NCBI GenBank assembly: GCA_016618085.1
Contig: JABLTG010000038.1
Location: 57,342-121,341, forward strand
Source: Neovahlkampfia damariscottae
Lineage: Eukaryota > Heterolobosea > Selenaionea > Neovahlkampfiida > Neovahlkampfiidae
DNA length: 64,000 nt
Direction of reading: 5' to 3'
The translations under genes were made by a program, and so were the position numbers. Under the pieces are notes generated by a model that saw only the letters and a list, made by a program, of their open reading frames with translations, ran no database searches and had not been told where the DNA came from. Position 1 is the stretch's first letter; every line of letters begins with the position of its first letter. Positions 1-11,581 of this stretch are shown piece by piece.

Positions 1-353
1 ACCAAAACATCATCACATATCGAACAATTTTCTTTTATTTTCCTTTAGATTTTCGGTCTAAATTTTAATTTACTAAGCGAGAAAATACCTTCTATTGAAT
101 TTAATTTCCAGCATATTTTTTATAACATTTTTTTAATCTTTTCATTTACTTTATGCAAATTTGAAACCAAAAAATCATAAGTGAGGTAAAATGTACAAAA
201 TATTATCAAAAAGAACAAAACTACAAACAAACAAACTTTTTTAACACTCATGCTGTTCCGAAAACAAAAAATCAACGTCTAATTTTATTTATCCAATAAA
301 AAATCATTCGAACTTGATAAAACAAATTTTTAATTTCTGAATAATTTATTAAG
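1..353. other. Left-edge non-coding region
   Basis: Downstream of SEC10. AT-rich, no gene, RNA or repeat recognised. Confidence 0.4.
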
Positions 354-3195
354 TTATTTATTCTTTGTAATTTTAGTAAATTTTTGACCTGCAAAAAATG
401 AAAGTTTGTTCAATTGATTTTTTTTAAAATCATCTCTCATTTTTACGAATTGATATAATTCTTCTTTTGAAATAGTTTTATCTAATTCCATTAAAATACT
501 TTCAATATTTTCAGATTTAACAATAAATATATTTGAACATTCTCGTAAATTATTAAATTGATACTCAACAGCTTCAATTCCAAATTGACGAATTACCTTT
601 TGATATTCACTTAAATCTCTCATGAATCGAATAGCACCATAATTGGAAACTGATAAATTTCTCAATGAAGAAACTAACAATCGATAAAATTGTAACCCAA
701 GTTCAGTCAAAAATGATTCTCTATTTGAACCAAACAATGTATGAGAAATTGACTTCAAATTTGACTGTAAATAAGCGCAACTGTTTAAACAAGCTGTAGT
801 TGGGTTATTACTGAATTGATTTTGAACATCTTTTTTGAAAAAATCATCTTGTTTCAAATCTTTGTCGAAAATCTGTTTCAATGAATCAAGTATGTATTTC
901 AACTGATATTCTAATAATTTTACGACTTTAGATTCAACAGGAATGAATAATTCATCTCTCAATTTAAGACATTCAAGTCGAATTTCAATGGATGAAGTCA
1001 TTGATGGCATTGCTGATACTTCTAAATGTCTTTCAAGACTGTATAATGTTGAATTACCCAATTGAAGTAATTTAAATATACTAGTTTTTTGATCATATTT
1101 GATTACAGGTCCAGGCATTTTTACGATTCCATATTCATGAAGACAACTTTGAAAAGTTATTTTTAGATTTATTTTTTTTAAATTACTCATCAAATGCTTT
1201 GTTGACATAATATCCAATTTCTGTGAACAGAACTTTCAAAATTTCATAAACATTATATTCCCTGAATGTTAGTTTTTGATTGGTTTACAATTCTCCTTTA
1301 AAAGAAAGCGAAATTGCTCTTCGTACTGCTGTATCATTCAAATGAATCAAATTCACAACAAAATCAAGTTTTAAAGGATCTCTGTCAAATTCCCATTGAA
1401 CTGCATTTGTATTTTCTGATCCAGTTGATGAAGAAATTAAATTTAAACTTTTCCTTTTTTTCATTGGACTAACAGGTGCATTTGTTGGTGTTCCTGAATT
1501 CTTTCTTGGAGTTTTTAAATAGTTCCCAAAATATCCTTTTGTTGGGGTATCAAGTGCCTCAATTGGAGCGTTTTGTACTTCCAATTCTTTGATGTAAATG
1601 TTGTAAAACTCTTTTAAATGTTTCAGCTCCAAAGAAACGTAATTATTTCTTCTTTCCAAGAAAATTCCATAAAATAAAGGACGTATGAAATTTTCATTAA
1701 TTGGTAATTTTGGTGTTGATTCAAATAACCTGTCACAATGTTGAATGACACAGAGATAAAAATTTTCTAAATTTTCTAAATAAATTCCTAAAACATCAAC
1801 TTCATTTGAGTCAAAAATAGTATCTGGTTGCACTAACAAATGTTCAACAATTAAACTATGAGCATCAGTTGCAATATTTGTCAACAATTTCCTAACAACT
1901 TCTTCTTCATGATTTGGGAATACTTCTCGAATGACCAAATATTCTTTTTGAATTAAACTTTCAACAGTACCCAAATAATCCTTAAAATCTTTCAAATTTT
2001 TGACACTTTCCAAAATTGAATTCTTGAGCTCTGATTTGTCAGTTTTTGGAATAGTATTATATTTGATAACTGGTGAATCAATTGTATCATCATCATCATC
2101 AACATGATCAAATAATGGTAAAGGAGCATTTCCATTCATTTTTTGTTCAACACTTGAATTCGTTGGTTCCAATTTATAATTTGTCTCTAAATCGAATGAT
2201 TCAGGTGCCTCATCATCAGAATCATCACTCAAATCATAGTATTCTTTGTCACTAATCTTTGCTAAAATTTTTAAAATTTTACCATATCTTTCTTCAACAT
2301 AAGTATCAATACATTTATCTTTGCTGTTAAAATCAAAAAGCACATTTGCTCTTCGTTCTAATTTTTTTAAAACTTGATCTTTATGTAAATCCAAGCATTT
2401 TAATGGTCTAAGAAAATTTTCGAGTAAATATGATTCTATCATGTCACTGTAAGTTTTAATGTTGATAACAGCCTAAATTGTTAATTTAAAAACTTTTTCA
2501 AACTCGATAACAAGATTGAACTTTTCCCAAGTCTTTAACAATTAAGTTTAATTGTTTTGTTTTCTTGGCAGCTCCTTTCCTACAAGTTTTTGTGAAAATT
2601 GTATAAGCCAATTGTTCCGAGTTATTTCTTTCTGGATGTTTTAATGGTAACATTACTCTTTTGAATTTATCAGTTTCATATTTATTAAATTCATTAATAT
2701 AACGAATTAGTTTATCTGCTTCAATTGCTCTTTTTTTATGTGAATCTATTGTCTCTAAATTATTGCCAATTTGAACAGTTGTATTTCCAACTTTGTTAAT
2801 ATTGTCTTCTAAACCTTTTAATTTTTCAGAAATAGGATCTAATTCTTCTTGTAAATTTTTTAATTTTTGTGTTTGAATTTTTTCATTTTCTTCAATTTCA
2901 TGAATGGAACTTTCAGAATTATCAATTTCTTCTTGACGTAATTTTTGAAGTTCAGTTAATGTATCATTGAATAAATTTTCAAAAGCGTTACAATATATAT
3001 CAAAAGAAGTTGATTTTTTGGCTTCATTTAAAATTCTATAAGTCAAATTCTCAACAAAATCTTTTTCATCAAATTTCTTGTTTTTTTTGTTATTTATTTT
3101 TTTTTTACCCTAAAGTTTTCACTTGAAAATAAAGTCGAAGGAGGTTTGAAATTTGAGAGATTCACTTGAACTTTGTCTTTTTTGTGATGACTCAT
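354..3195 (-). CDS. SEC10: Exocyst complex subunit Sec10 (EXOC5)
   Basis: Core subunit of the octameric exocyst, which tethers secretory vesicles to the plasma membrane. I assemble five exons (3195-3109, 3076-2504, 2472-1289, 1261-1187, 1146-354) into one frame of 903 codons. Introns are 32, 31, 27 and 40 nt. The N-terminal coiled coil (about residues 60-130, with the segment ISEKLKGLEDNINKVG) and the C-terminal block (RDLSEYQKVIRQFG, then VKSENIESIL and FVKMRDDFKK) match the Sec10 family. The short fourth exon supplies the NVYEILKVLF-IGYYV segment expected from plant Sec10. The protein is longer than human Sec10 (about 700 aa), partly because of an acidic and proline/threonine-rich insert in exon 3. 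The motif TCCAATCATT lies at 3206-3215, just upstream of the ATG. The family call is firm; splice sites are by eye. Confidence 0.88.
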
Positions 3196-3356
3196 GAATA
3201 ATTAAAATGATTGGATAATAATTTCATTTGATTTTAAGTTTGATTGTAGACGTATCTGCAGTATTACACATGAAAAGTTCATGTTTGGAAAATTTCCGAA
3301 TTTGAAAAAATGTTCTGTTTTCAACATCCAATCAAAAACAAACTCGAAAACAGGCA
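3196..3356. promoter_or_regulatory. Bidirectional promoter with two CCAAT-type elements
   Basis: This divergent spacer holds one copy of the recurrent start-proximal motif on each strand. TCCAATCATT reads toward SEC10 (3206-3215) and TCCAATCAAAA reads toward the Rho gene (3327-3337). Each is 10-30 nt from its own ATG and oriented toward it, as in many other genes here. Confidence 0.5.
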
Positions 3357-4161
3357 ATGCCCAACGTTAAATGCTGTGTTGTCGGTGATGGTGCTGTAGG
3401 AAAGACATGCCTGCTTTTCGTATACGCTAAAAATGAATTTCCAGAAAAATATGTAAGAAACCATTTCAACTTAACCACAAATTCAAAAGGTTCCAACCAT
3501 TTTTGATAAGTAGGACAAAAAGTTCATTTTTTTAAATATTTCCATAGCTTTAATACAGATGTAGCAGTGGATGGAAATTCATATGTTTTGTCTCTTTGGG
3601 ATACAGCTGGTAACTTTACTAAAAAATTAATTTTTTACATCTTTGAACAGGTCAAGAAGTAACTTTTTTTTTCTTTAAAAATCAAAGGATTATGATCGTT
3701 TGAGACCTTTAAGTTACCCTGGAACAAAAGTTTTTTTATTATGCTTTTCAGTTGTCTCACGTTCAAGTTTCGAAAATGTCAAATCAAAAGTAAAAATAAA
3801 CCAAAAAACTAAATTGAAAAGTGGGCTCCAGAAGTTAAACATCACGTAAGTGGATGTCCATTGGTATTAGTTGGTACAAAAATTGATATTAAAGATGATG
3901 ATGATTACATGGAAGATTTGAAAAGAGGTGGTTCAACAGCAATTGGTCTTCATGAAGCTCAAGATTTGAAGAAAGCTATTGGTGCTGAAAAATACATGGA
4001 ATGTTCTGCAAAAACTGGAGAAGGAGTAAAAGTGAGTCATTAAAAAAAAACAAAATTTTAACAAAAAGGAACTTTTTGAAGAAGCTGTTAGAATGTCATT
4101 ATATGCAAAAAAAAATCGTGGAGGAAGTACAGACGTTGGAAAAATTTGTACTTTATTATAA
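3357..4161 (+). CDS. Rho-family small GTPase
   Basis: Membrane-anchored molecular switch controlling actin and signalling. Seven exons (3357-3452, 3490-3509, 3548-3609, 3651-3658, 3688-3789, 3822-4031, 4069-4161) give 196 aa. The protein shows the P-loop GDGAVGKT, effector region VPTIFDN, switch [19 protein letters not shown], the nucleotide motif TKID, a Rho-type insert after it, and SAK near the end. The last residues CTLL form a CaaX box predicted to be geranylgeranylated. Exon 4 is only 8 nt and encodes part of the invariant AGQE; exon 2 is 20 nt. The start is fixed by the family N-terminus ([12 protein letters not shown]). The promoter-like motif TCCAATCAAAA is at 3327-3337. Divergently transcribed from SEC10 with 161 bp between starts. 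Confidence 0.93.
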
Positions 4162-4308
4162 AAAACATTTTATTTATTTTTTTTTATTTTTTATTTTTTG
4201 TTCTTGTTCACATTTTGAATTATTTTAATATCAAAGTTACATCAAAGTTTCCAAGCAAAATAAAAAAGATTTGGGAAAAAGGAAAAATTTTTTTTATTCT
4301 TATTTGAT

Positions 4309-4845
4309 TTAATAAACCATGTACATTGCATATTCAGAATGTGGAACAAGTTTATCCAAAGTTGAAACAACAGAATCAAGTTTTTTATCAAATTCTTTTT
4401 CTTCTTTTTTAGAAATTCCAAAAAGTGTTCTGAGGTATGGAAATTCATCTTTTGAATCTTCAACAAGTTCTTTTGCCAAGTCTAAACATGAAGTAATTCC
4501 AACAATCAAATGTTCTTCGTTTCTCACTAAAACATGATGAATTTTATTATGAACCATGTATTTTGCAACATCTTCACGTGAGTCACCTTCGTAACAAACA
4601 ATTAAGTGATGTTTGACAATTTCGCCAACTGTAGTTTTATCTAAATCTTTTCCTTCAACCATAGCGTTAACAATATCTGATTTTGTTAAAACACCAATAG
4701 CTACAGGTCCTTTGGAATCTTTTTTGTAAATGACCACTGACCCAACGTGTGATTCTAAAACGAGTTTAGAAACTTCTCTGACTGTGGAGTCAACTGTTGC
4801 GTGAACAAGTTTTGAGAGAGGTACCATGAATTTTCCGACTTTCAT
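4309..4845 (-). CDS. CBS-domain pair protein
   Basis: Single-exon protein of 178 aa made of two CBS repeats (roughly residues 1-60 and 68-130) followed by a short helical tail. CBS pairs (Bateman modules) bind adenine nucleotides or S-adenosyl ligands and act as energy sensors, often on a partner protein. Visible hallmarks are VGSVVIYKK-GVLTKSDIV in repeat 1 and HHVLVRNEEHLIVGITS in repeat 2. No catalytic domain is attached, so it could be a stand-alone regulator. The ATG at 4845 is used; an in-frame upstream TTG is not a likely eukaryotic start. No clear CCAAT motif is seen upstream. Confidence 0.8.
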   Translation of the reverse strand: MKVGKFMVPLSKLVHATVDSTVREVSKLVLESHVGSVVIYKKDSKGPVAIGVLTKSDIVNAMVEGKDLDKTTVGEIVKHHLIVCYEGDSREDVAKYMVHNKIHHVLVRNEEHLIVGITSCLDLAKELVEDSKDEFPYLRTLFGISKKEEKEFDKKLDSVVSTLDKLVPHSEYAMYMVY

Positions 4846-5006
4846 CTTCAATGTGTATTTTGGTGGTTGTTTTGAAAAAAAAATGGAGGGATCTGATTCA
4901 TCGATTTCCTTTTACCAAAATTGGGGAAATTTTCAATATCCAATAAAAAGTCGTTATTCTTCAACTAATTATTTATTATTTTTAATTCTTTTTACAAATC
5001 TTTTTC

Positions 5007-5444
5007 TTATTTGAAACGTATAGGTTCTCCGTCTTTGTGGTATAAAACGACATCATGAAGTTGAATTGCTTTTCCATCATAATCTGCGTCAACTTTGACA
5101 ACACCAAGATCTTCTTTATCACCAACTTTCACTTCAAATTCAAATTCAAAATTTGTAAATTTAGTTTTTGTTTTGCTTTCATAAATTTTTTCAAATTCAA
5201 TTTTTTGGTCAAAGTTTGCTCTGATTAATTTCAAAACATCAAGTGTGATATCATCAACATTTGAATTTATTCTTTTTCTCATGTCTTTTACCAAAGCATG
5301 TTCAGTGTCAGCATTTACGTTGAAATAAGAACCTAATTTTTCTCCAAAACCTTTTTTCTTTTCTTCATTATAAAATCTTTTAAATTTCATTAACTTAGTC
5401 ATTTTTAAACTTTGTGAAAAAACTTTTCTTCTGAGATTGATCAT
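5007..5444 (-). CDS. Hypothetical protein, possibly mitochondrial (TIM21/COA1-like tail?)
   Basis: Uninterrupted 145-aa frame. The first 25 residues (MINLRRKVFSQSLKMTKLMK) are rich in basic and hydroxylated residues and lack acidic ones, as in mitochondrial presequences. The C-terminal 50 residues form alternating hydrophobic beta strands (FEFEFEVKVGD, VVKVDADYDGKAIQLHDVVLYH). This pattern recalls the TIM21/COA1 respiratory-assembly fold, but the likeness is weak and I would not assign it. The promoter motif TCCAATCAAAA (reverse strand) lies at 5474-5484, 30 nt before the ATG, which supports a real gene. Confidence 0.6.
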   Translation of the reverse strand: MINLRRKVFSQSLKMTKLMKFKRFYNEEKKKGFGEKLGSYFNVNADTEHALVKDMRKRINSNVDDITLDVLKLIRANFDQKIEFEKIYESKTKTKFTNFEFEFEVKVGDKEDLGVVKVDADYDGKAIQLHDVVLYHKDGEPIRFK

Positions 5445-5570
5445 TTCAGTCGGTTTGTTAGTTTTTTAAAATGTTTTGATTGGATGAATTAAATTTTTAT
5501 TTTTATTGAAAATATTCAAAAACTCTTTGAAATTTCTCTGGGATTACAATGAAATCATAAGGTCTTCAAC

Positions 5571-6776
5571 TTATTTGTACATTTGTAACTTTTGAAAACA
5601 ATGATTGTACTCTTGGAGGAAATGTGATTTTTGAAGTGCTTCCCAGAAATTGTTTACGTATTGAAACCATTGAAATTCATTGATTTTCTTTTCTTTTTCA
5701 ATATTCATTGTTTTGATTAATTTAATGAATAATTCTTCTGTTGAGTCATTTTCAATGATAAAAAAGTTAATTTGATTTTCTGTGATCATTTCATCAGTCC
5801 ATTGAAAAGGATGCACATATCCATTATTTAAAAAAGATGTGTCTTTGTAAAATTTGTTTAATAAATAGTGTGATTGTAAAATATGACATGTTGAAATATT
5901 CTCAATTTGATTATAAACAAACACTATTTCAGCAAACATTTTTGAAATATTTGTGAAACCTTTTTGAAGTAAATCCAATGTTTTCATGAATTGTAGGGTT
6001 TTTAAATCATGTAAATCATTCATTGTGACTAATATTACATCACAAATGTTAAGTAAAAATAAACCCATTTTGATGCTCTGCAAGTCAACGTAATTTTCAT
6101 GATTTACAGTTTCTAAAGGTACTGATTTATCTTTGTTCATGAGATTGTACAATACAGAGGAACCAAATATAGCTTGTGAATCTATTAAAAATACACGTTC
6201 TTTTGGTGTAACATAAAGATCAATTCCTGTTGTTGTATCTTGTTTCACTTTCAATTCTTCTTCACCAACAAACTTGTTTAAAAGATAACTTTTTCCAACT
6301 ATAACAAAATTCAATCATGAAAAAAAAAGTACCTTTGCTTTCTCCAAGGTTAGCTTTTGAAATTTTGTTAATTTATTTTTTTTTTTACCAATGACATGAA
6401 AATTTTGGTTTTCATGAAACAAACTTGTATTATTTTGAAATTCATTATTTTGATTAACCATTTTAAAAAAATCACCAAAAATTGGTTTTTCAAAAGTTAA
6501 TTCTTTTTTTACAGAGTCTGTTGGAGGTGTATCAACTCGTGTTGGTGAATGTGAAATTTGAATCATCTTTGGTTTTAAAATAGTCATTTTTGGACTATCA
6601 GGTGATTTTGAAGGTGATTTTGATGGTGGATTTGGATTTTTAATAATTTTCTTATTTGAATTCATTACCACTTTTGGTTGTTGAATTTTTTTTCCTGAAT
6701 CACTTTTTTTTCCAGAATTATTTCTAGGATTACCAGATTTTTTGTTTGATCCTTTTGAAGCTTTTTCAGAAGACAT
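5571..6776 (-). CDS. SMG9: SMG9, nonsense-mediated decay kinase cofactor
   Basis: SMG9 is a GTPase-fold protein that with SMG8 binds and restrains the SMG1 kinase in nonsense-mediated mRNA decay. Three exons (6776-6389, 6353-6333, 6298-5571) give 378 aa. The N-terminal third is low-complexity (Ser/Lys/Asn/Pro), as in animal SMG9. The hallmark TTGIDLYVTPERV-like segment (TTGIDLYVTPKERVFLIDSQ) and the VDLQS-FLLNICDVILV block identify it. The 21-nt middle exon is needed to rebuild the P-loop GESKVGKS, and with it the frame is continuous. Introns are 35 and 34 nt. The start is the MSSEKAS methionine. The 5' end faces the otubain start with 64 bp between ATGs. Confidence 0.85.
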
Positions 6777-6828
6777 GAGAAAAACGTTGCAAAAGGAAAA
6801 ATGATATGGTTGGTGGAAAATAAAATAA

Positions 6829-6838
6829 TCCAATTAAA
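6829..6838 (+). promoter_or_regulatory. CCAAT-type start element of the otubain gene
   Basis: TCCAATTAAA ends only 2 nt before the ATG at 6841. If this element is a promoter, transcription must start inside or just upstream of it, which implies an extremely short 5' UTR. Confidence 0.45.
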
Positions 6839-6840
6839 TT

Positions 6841-7663
6841 ATGAGCTCTGAAGAATACAAGTTTGAAGATTTTGAAAATCAATTTAATGAAATTGAAAAT
6901 GAAAGAAACCAAAGACCATATATATCAAAGGTATTAGATATAGAAGATCTCTTGAATGAGTATAAAAACGGCAGCAAAGAAATTTACAAACAAATTCAAG
7001 TAAGCAACGCCAATTTTGAATTAAATATGAAAAAGAATTTATCAAAAACATACCCACGATTTCGTAGAATAAGAGGTGATGGGAATTGTTTTTATCGTGC
7101 GACTATTTTTGGATTTTTAGAGTTTCTAATCAAATCAAAAGAAACGAAGCTTTTGGAGCAACTTGAAACAGTTTTAAAAGAAAAAGATGAGTTTAAAAAA
7201 CTCGGTTTTGATGAATTTATTTTTGAAGAATTTCAATCTGTTCTTTTAGACGTCTTACAAGGTTTTTTTTTTTTTTTTTTTTTTACAAACAAAACAAGAA
7301 ATCAAAACTGGAAAAGTTGATTTAGAAAAAGTATTTTTAGACCCAACAAAATCAGAATATATTGTCTGTTTTCTTAGATTAGTTGTCAGTGCTTATATTC
7401 AATTACACAAAGATGATTATCTTCCTTTTTTATTTGAATTCAATACAATTGAAGAATTTTGTCGAAAAGAAGTAGAACCTATGGGAAAAGAAGCTGATAA
7501 TATTCATATTTCTGCAATGACTTCTAAATTACCAATTTGTGTTCAAATAGAATATTTAGATTCACAAAATCAAAATTCATTGAAATTCCCAGAAAATCAA
7601 GAACCAAAAGTATTTCTTTTATTTAGACCTGGACATTATGACATATTATATAAAAAAAATTAA
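6841..7663 (+). CDS. Otubain-type (OTU) deubiquitinase
   Basis: Cysteine protease that cleaves ubiquitin chains. Two exons (6841-7261 and 7299-7663) separated by a 37-nt intron that begins with a long T run; product 261 aa. The catalytic Asp-Cys motif appears as RGDGNCFYRA (about residues 78-87) and the catalytic His as RPGHYDILY near the C-terminus, both typical of peptidase family C65 (OTUB1/2). Length fits the family (234-271 aa). Its TAA stop overlaps the stop codon of the convergent Nudix gene within a TTAA. Confidence 0.92.
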
Positions 7664-8169
7664 TCTTTTAATGGTATAATAGGTTGTTTTCTATAGTCAT
7701 TTATAAGTTGAAGAAAATCAACTCCTCGAAGTTCATTTTTTGACATCATCGTTTTAATTTCACTCATGGTGAACCATTTTCCTTGTAAACTTTCTGTATC
7801 AGGTTTTGTTTTCAGGTTACCACTGAAAAGTAAAAAAAACAAATTTTAACAAACCCAACAATTTTTCCTGTGACTCCATATCGAATCCAGAGATAACCAT
7901 TATCATATGGTGTATATTCTAATGAGAAAATACCTGTTGGATCTAATTTTAAACCAGTTTCTTCTTCTACTTCTCTAATTGCTCCATCTCTTACATGTTC
8001 GCCTTGATGAACCTTTTTTATAAGTTTAATAAAGAAATACTCTTCCTGCTGGGATATACCACTTTCCATAGCATGATTCTTTAACTTCTTGTGTCATTAG
8101 AAGTCTATCTTGGTCGTCAAAAACAATAACTGCTACTATCACTGTACATAAATGTTCTTCTTTAGACAT
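7660..8169 (-). CDS. Nudix hydrolase (NUDT18/MTH-like)
   Basis: Hydrolyses nucleoside diphosphate-X substrates; NUDT18-like members clear oxidised nucleotides, but the substrate here is not determined. Three exons (8169-8041, 8012-7855, 7822-7660) give 149 aa with 28- and 32-nt introns. The Nudix box is complete: G-x5-E-x7-REVEEETGL around residues 47-66, preceded by GKWYIPAGR. The exon 1/2 junction falls inside the region just before the box. A short CCAAT-type element (reverse of TTATTGGT) begins only 3 nt upstream of the ATG. The gene ends by overlapping the otubain stop. Confidence 0.88.
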
Positions 8170-8271
8170 TTTTTTATTGGTTTATTTTTTTTAAAAAAAC
8201 CGGGCAAAATTAAAATCTTTTTTTGATGCACTTTGATGTTTATTTAAAAAAAAATTAATTTGAATTTTATT

Positions 8272-9272
<1,001 letters not shown>

Positions 9273-9498
9273 TGGATAAAACTTCATTCCAAAGAAAGGA
9301 TGAATAAAGAATGAAGTTCAAGTGTCAGTTTTTACAAAAACTAAAAAAGAGATTCTGATTTATTTTGAAGCAGTGGAGGTTCAGTACCAACAAAATACCC
9401 GTTGAGCACAGTGTGGTTTAAATGGTGTTTTTGATACTTTTCTTGTCTGGTAAATTGATCCAGTGAAGAACTTGAAATGAAGATAAATAGTTAAATTT

Positions 9499-10218
9499 TT
9501 ATTTTCTTTGTTTGAGTTTTTCAATTTCTTCTTTTGCTTTTTTTAATTCTTCTGCAAGATCAACTTTTAATAATTTATCTTTTTTGATTGAATAAGAATC
9601 AGAATATACTTTTCTTTCATCATTTAATGGAGCAATGACTTTTGAATCTGTTTTTGCTAAATAAATATTCCATTTCCCAACATAAGTTTTGATATCTTTA
9701 ATATGAACCACTTCTGTTTGAAGAGAAGGATGTCCACTCATGCATCTTTTACAAGAGTCATTATCTCCTAAAAATTGATCATTTTTGAAATATTGTTGAG
9801 TCACAAATGTTCCATAGTCTTTTGCTGTTATTTTAAAGTGAACATGAGCTGGTCTATATCCACCATCATCATAACGACCAGGCATGATTGTTTGATATTT
9901 AAAGTATCCTCTAGAGTCAGTCATTATATATGAACGACATTCTCCTCTTGAATCTTTAGAGTATTTTCCTTCGAAGTCAGCTTGCCATACTTCCATTTTT
10001 GCATTTGGAATTGGGGTTCTGCAATCTTTATCATATAAATAACCTGTGATGAACAATCTGTCCATAGCTTCAGTATTTGTGCAAATGTTAAATCTTTTAA
10101 AGAGACTTCCTTCTAAATAATAAGGTCCAAGGATATCTTTCGCTGTTAATTGACATTGAGCAACTGAAACTTGAATGAAAGCAAGAGACAAGACTATTGT
10201 GAGTAACGTTTTCTTCAT
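9499..10218 (-). CDS. Secreted intradiol ring-cleavage dioxygenase-like protein
   Basis: Single exon, 239 aa. A clear signal peptide (MKKTLLTIVLSLAFIQVSVA) precedes an intradiol-dioxygenase fold. LGPYY near residue 31, TDSRGYFKYQTIMPGRY and then YRPAHVHFKI carry the tyrosine and two histidines expected to bind non-haem Fe(III). Intradiol enzymes open catechols (protocatechuate or catechol 1,2-type), but secreted eukaryotic relatives have unknown substrates. Four added cysteines (DKDC, GEC, DSC, RC) would suit disulphides outside the cell. The C-terminal 25 residues are a charged helix. The ATG sits inside the CCAAT-type element (TTCCAATGAAG). Bacterial-type origin is possible but not shown. 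Confidence 0.8.
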   Translation of the reverse strand: MKKTLLTIVLSLAFIQVSVAQCQLTAKDILGPYYLEGSLFKRFNICTNTEAMDRLFITGYLYDKDCRTPIPNAKMEVWQADFEGKYSKDSRGECRSYIMTDSRGYFKYQTIMPGRYDDGGYRPAHVHFKITAKDYGTFVTQQYFKNDQFLGDNDSCKRCMSGHPSLQTEVVHIKDIKTYVGKWNIYLAKTDSKVIAPLNDERKVYSDSYSIKKDKLLKVDLAEELKKAKEEIEKLKQRK

Positions 10219-10454
10219 TGGAATGTAATCGGCGAATGAAAATTTTTGGAGGGTTGAATTTATACCTTTCCATTTCTATTTCCAGTGATCAGCTTCGAAA
10301 TGAAAATTCTCTGCAATTTGGACAGAAAATTGAGAAAACTGTGATAAATTGAAATGATAAACATTTTTTGATCAAAAGAACTTGGAAAACGGGAAATTTA
10401 CTGATAAAGGAATGACACCAATGGAATGTTGATGATTACTTCTTCCAAGGTTTA

Positions 10455-10467
10455 AAAAAATAAAAAA
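10455..10467 (-). terminator. Pol III T-run terminator of the 5S gene
   Basis: T6 followed by A and a second T run immediately downstream of the 5S 3' end on the transcribed strand. Confidence 0.7.
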
Positions 10468-10585
10468 GCTTACAACACTCCCGGTTCCCAGGTGGTCTCC
10501 CACCCTAGTACTAGGAGAGCCTGTAGGAGTTTAACTTCGCAAATCGGACGGGATGCGGTGTATTCTCCTAAGTATGGCCATAAGC
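10468..10585 (-). rRNA. 5S ribosomal RNA
   Basis: About 118 nt, transcribed on the reverse strand. The 5' GCTTATGGCCATAC and 3' GTGTTGTAAGC ends pair as helix I. The internal promoter-like box (GAAGTTAAACTCC) and the conserved GTACTAGGGTGGGAGACC segment match eukaryotic 5S rRNA. A T-rich run directly after the 3' end (TTTTTTATTTTTTT) fits RNA polymerase III termination. It stands alone between protein genes, not in a tandem 5S array. Confidence 0.95.
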
Positions 10586-10657
10586 GAAATAATATAATGA
10601 CGAAATGAAGTCAACCAGATTATGATAATCAAATTTTCAGTAAAAAAGTATTGTTGA

Positions 10658-11516
10658 TCAATAGTCAGATTTTACTTGTTCATTTTTTATAATTTGAACT
10701 CCACTGCTTGTTCCAATTCTCTTGACACCCATTTTGATATATTCCATCGCATCTGCATAATTCTTTACTCCTCCACTTACTTTTACTGAGACTTTTGTGT
10801 CTTTGACAGTTTCAACCATTAACTTTGTTAATTTTTTATCAGCACCTCCAAAAAATCCAGTTGAAGTTTTAACAAAATCAGCATCTGCGAGGACTGTTAA
10901 AATTGAAGCATCCAAAATTTTTGATTCATCAATGAGCAATGATGTTTCAATGATAACTTTCAAAATCACATTATGTTCATGGCATATATCTGATAAAGAT
11001 TTTATATCACTATAAATATATTCCTATTCATGGGTGTTAGTAAAGTGTTTCTTCACTTACAAAATCTTCATCAAGAAATTTTCCAACGTTTAAAACCATA
11101 TCAACTTCATTGACACCCATTTCTACTGCTTTTTTTGTTTCATACGATTTAATAGATGTATCAGTTGCTCCAAGTGGAAAACCTGCCACGACAGCAATTT
11201 TAATGGATGAGTCTTTTAAATGCTTTTTACATTCTTCAACACGTGAAAGATTAACACAAACAGCTTTGAATTTATGTTCTATAGCTTCTTTACAAAGTTT
11301 TTCTACATCTTGTTTCGTTGTTGTTGATTTTAAAACGGTGTGGTCAATGTAATTATTTACTGATAAAACTTTGACTTCTTCTGGAGTGTTTTGAAATTTT
11401 TTAAGTGAATCTTCAAGGCTTAATTTTAAAATTCCTGATAGTTTTTTAACTCTTTCTAATTTTATTTTTCTAAAATATTCAACCTCCTCTGAGGTGGTGA
11501 AGTTAAAACTTTGCAT
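10658..11516 (-). CDS. DERA: Deoxyribose-phosphate aldolase
   Basis: Class I aldolase converting 2-deoxyribose 5-phosphate to acetaldehyde and glyceraldehyde 3-phosphate in nucleoside salvage. Two exons (11516-11061, 11023-10658), one 37-nt intron with a clear TACTAAC branch site, 273 aa. Seen motifs: NYIDHTVLKSTTT, GFPLGATDTS, NEVDMVLNVG, the Schiff-base lysine motif FVKTSTG and KVSGGVKNYADA. A longer upstream reading is possible, but the start-proximal motif TCCAATCAAAA at 11522-11532 sits only 5 nt before the MQSFNF methionine, so I use that start. The stop is TGA. Confidence 0.93.
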
Positions 11517-11581
11517 TGAGTTTTTGATTGGATGAATAAAAGGTAAGAAAACAGATTTTTCCATCAAAAAAATAGTAATAT

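Noticed and set aside
354-1217. Separate 287-codon gene at the left end with its own CCAATCAAAA promoter
   Set aside because: Homology and phase show it is the last part of SEC10; the motif lies inside a 27-nt intron and the frame lacks an ATG at its 5' end.
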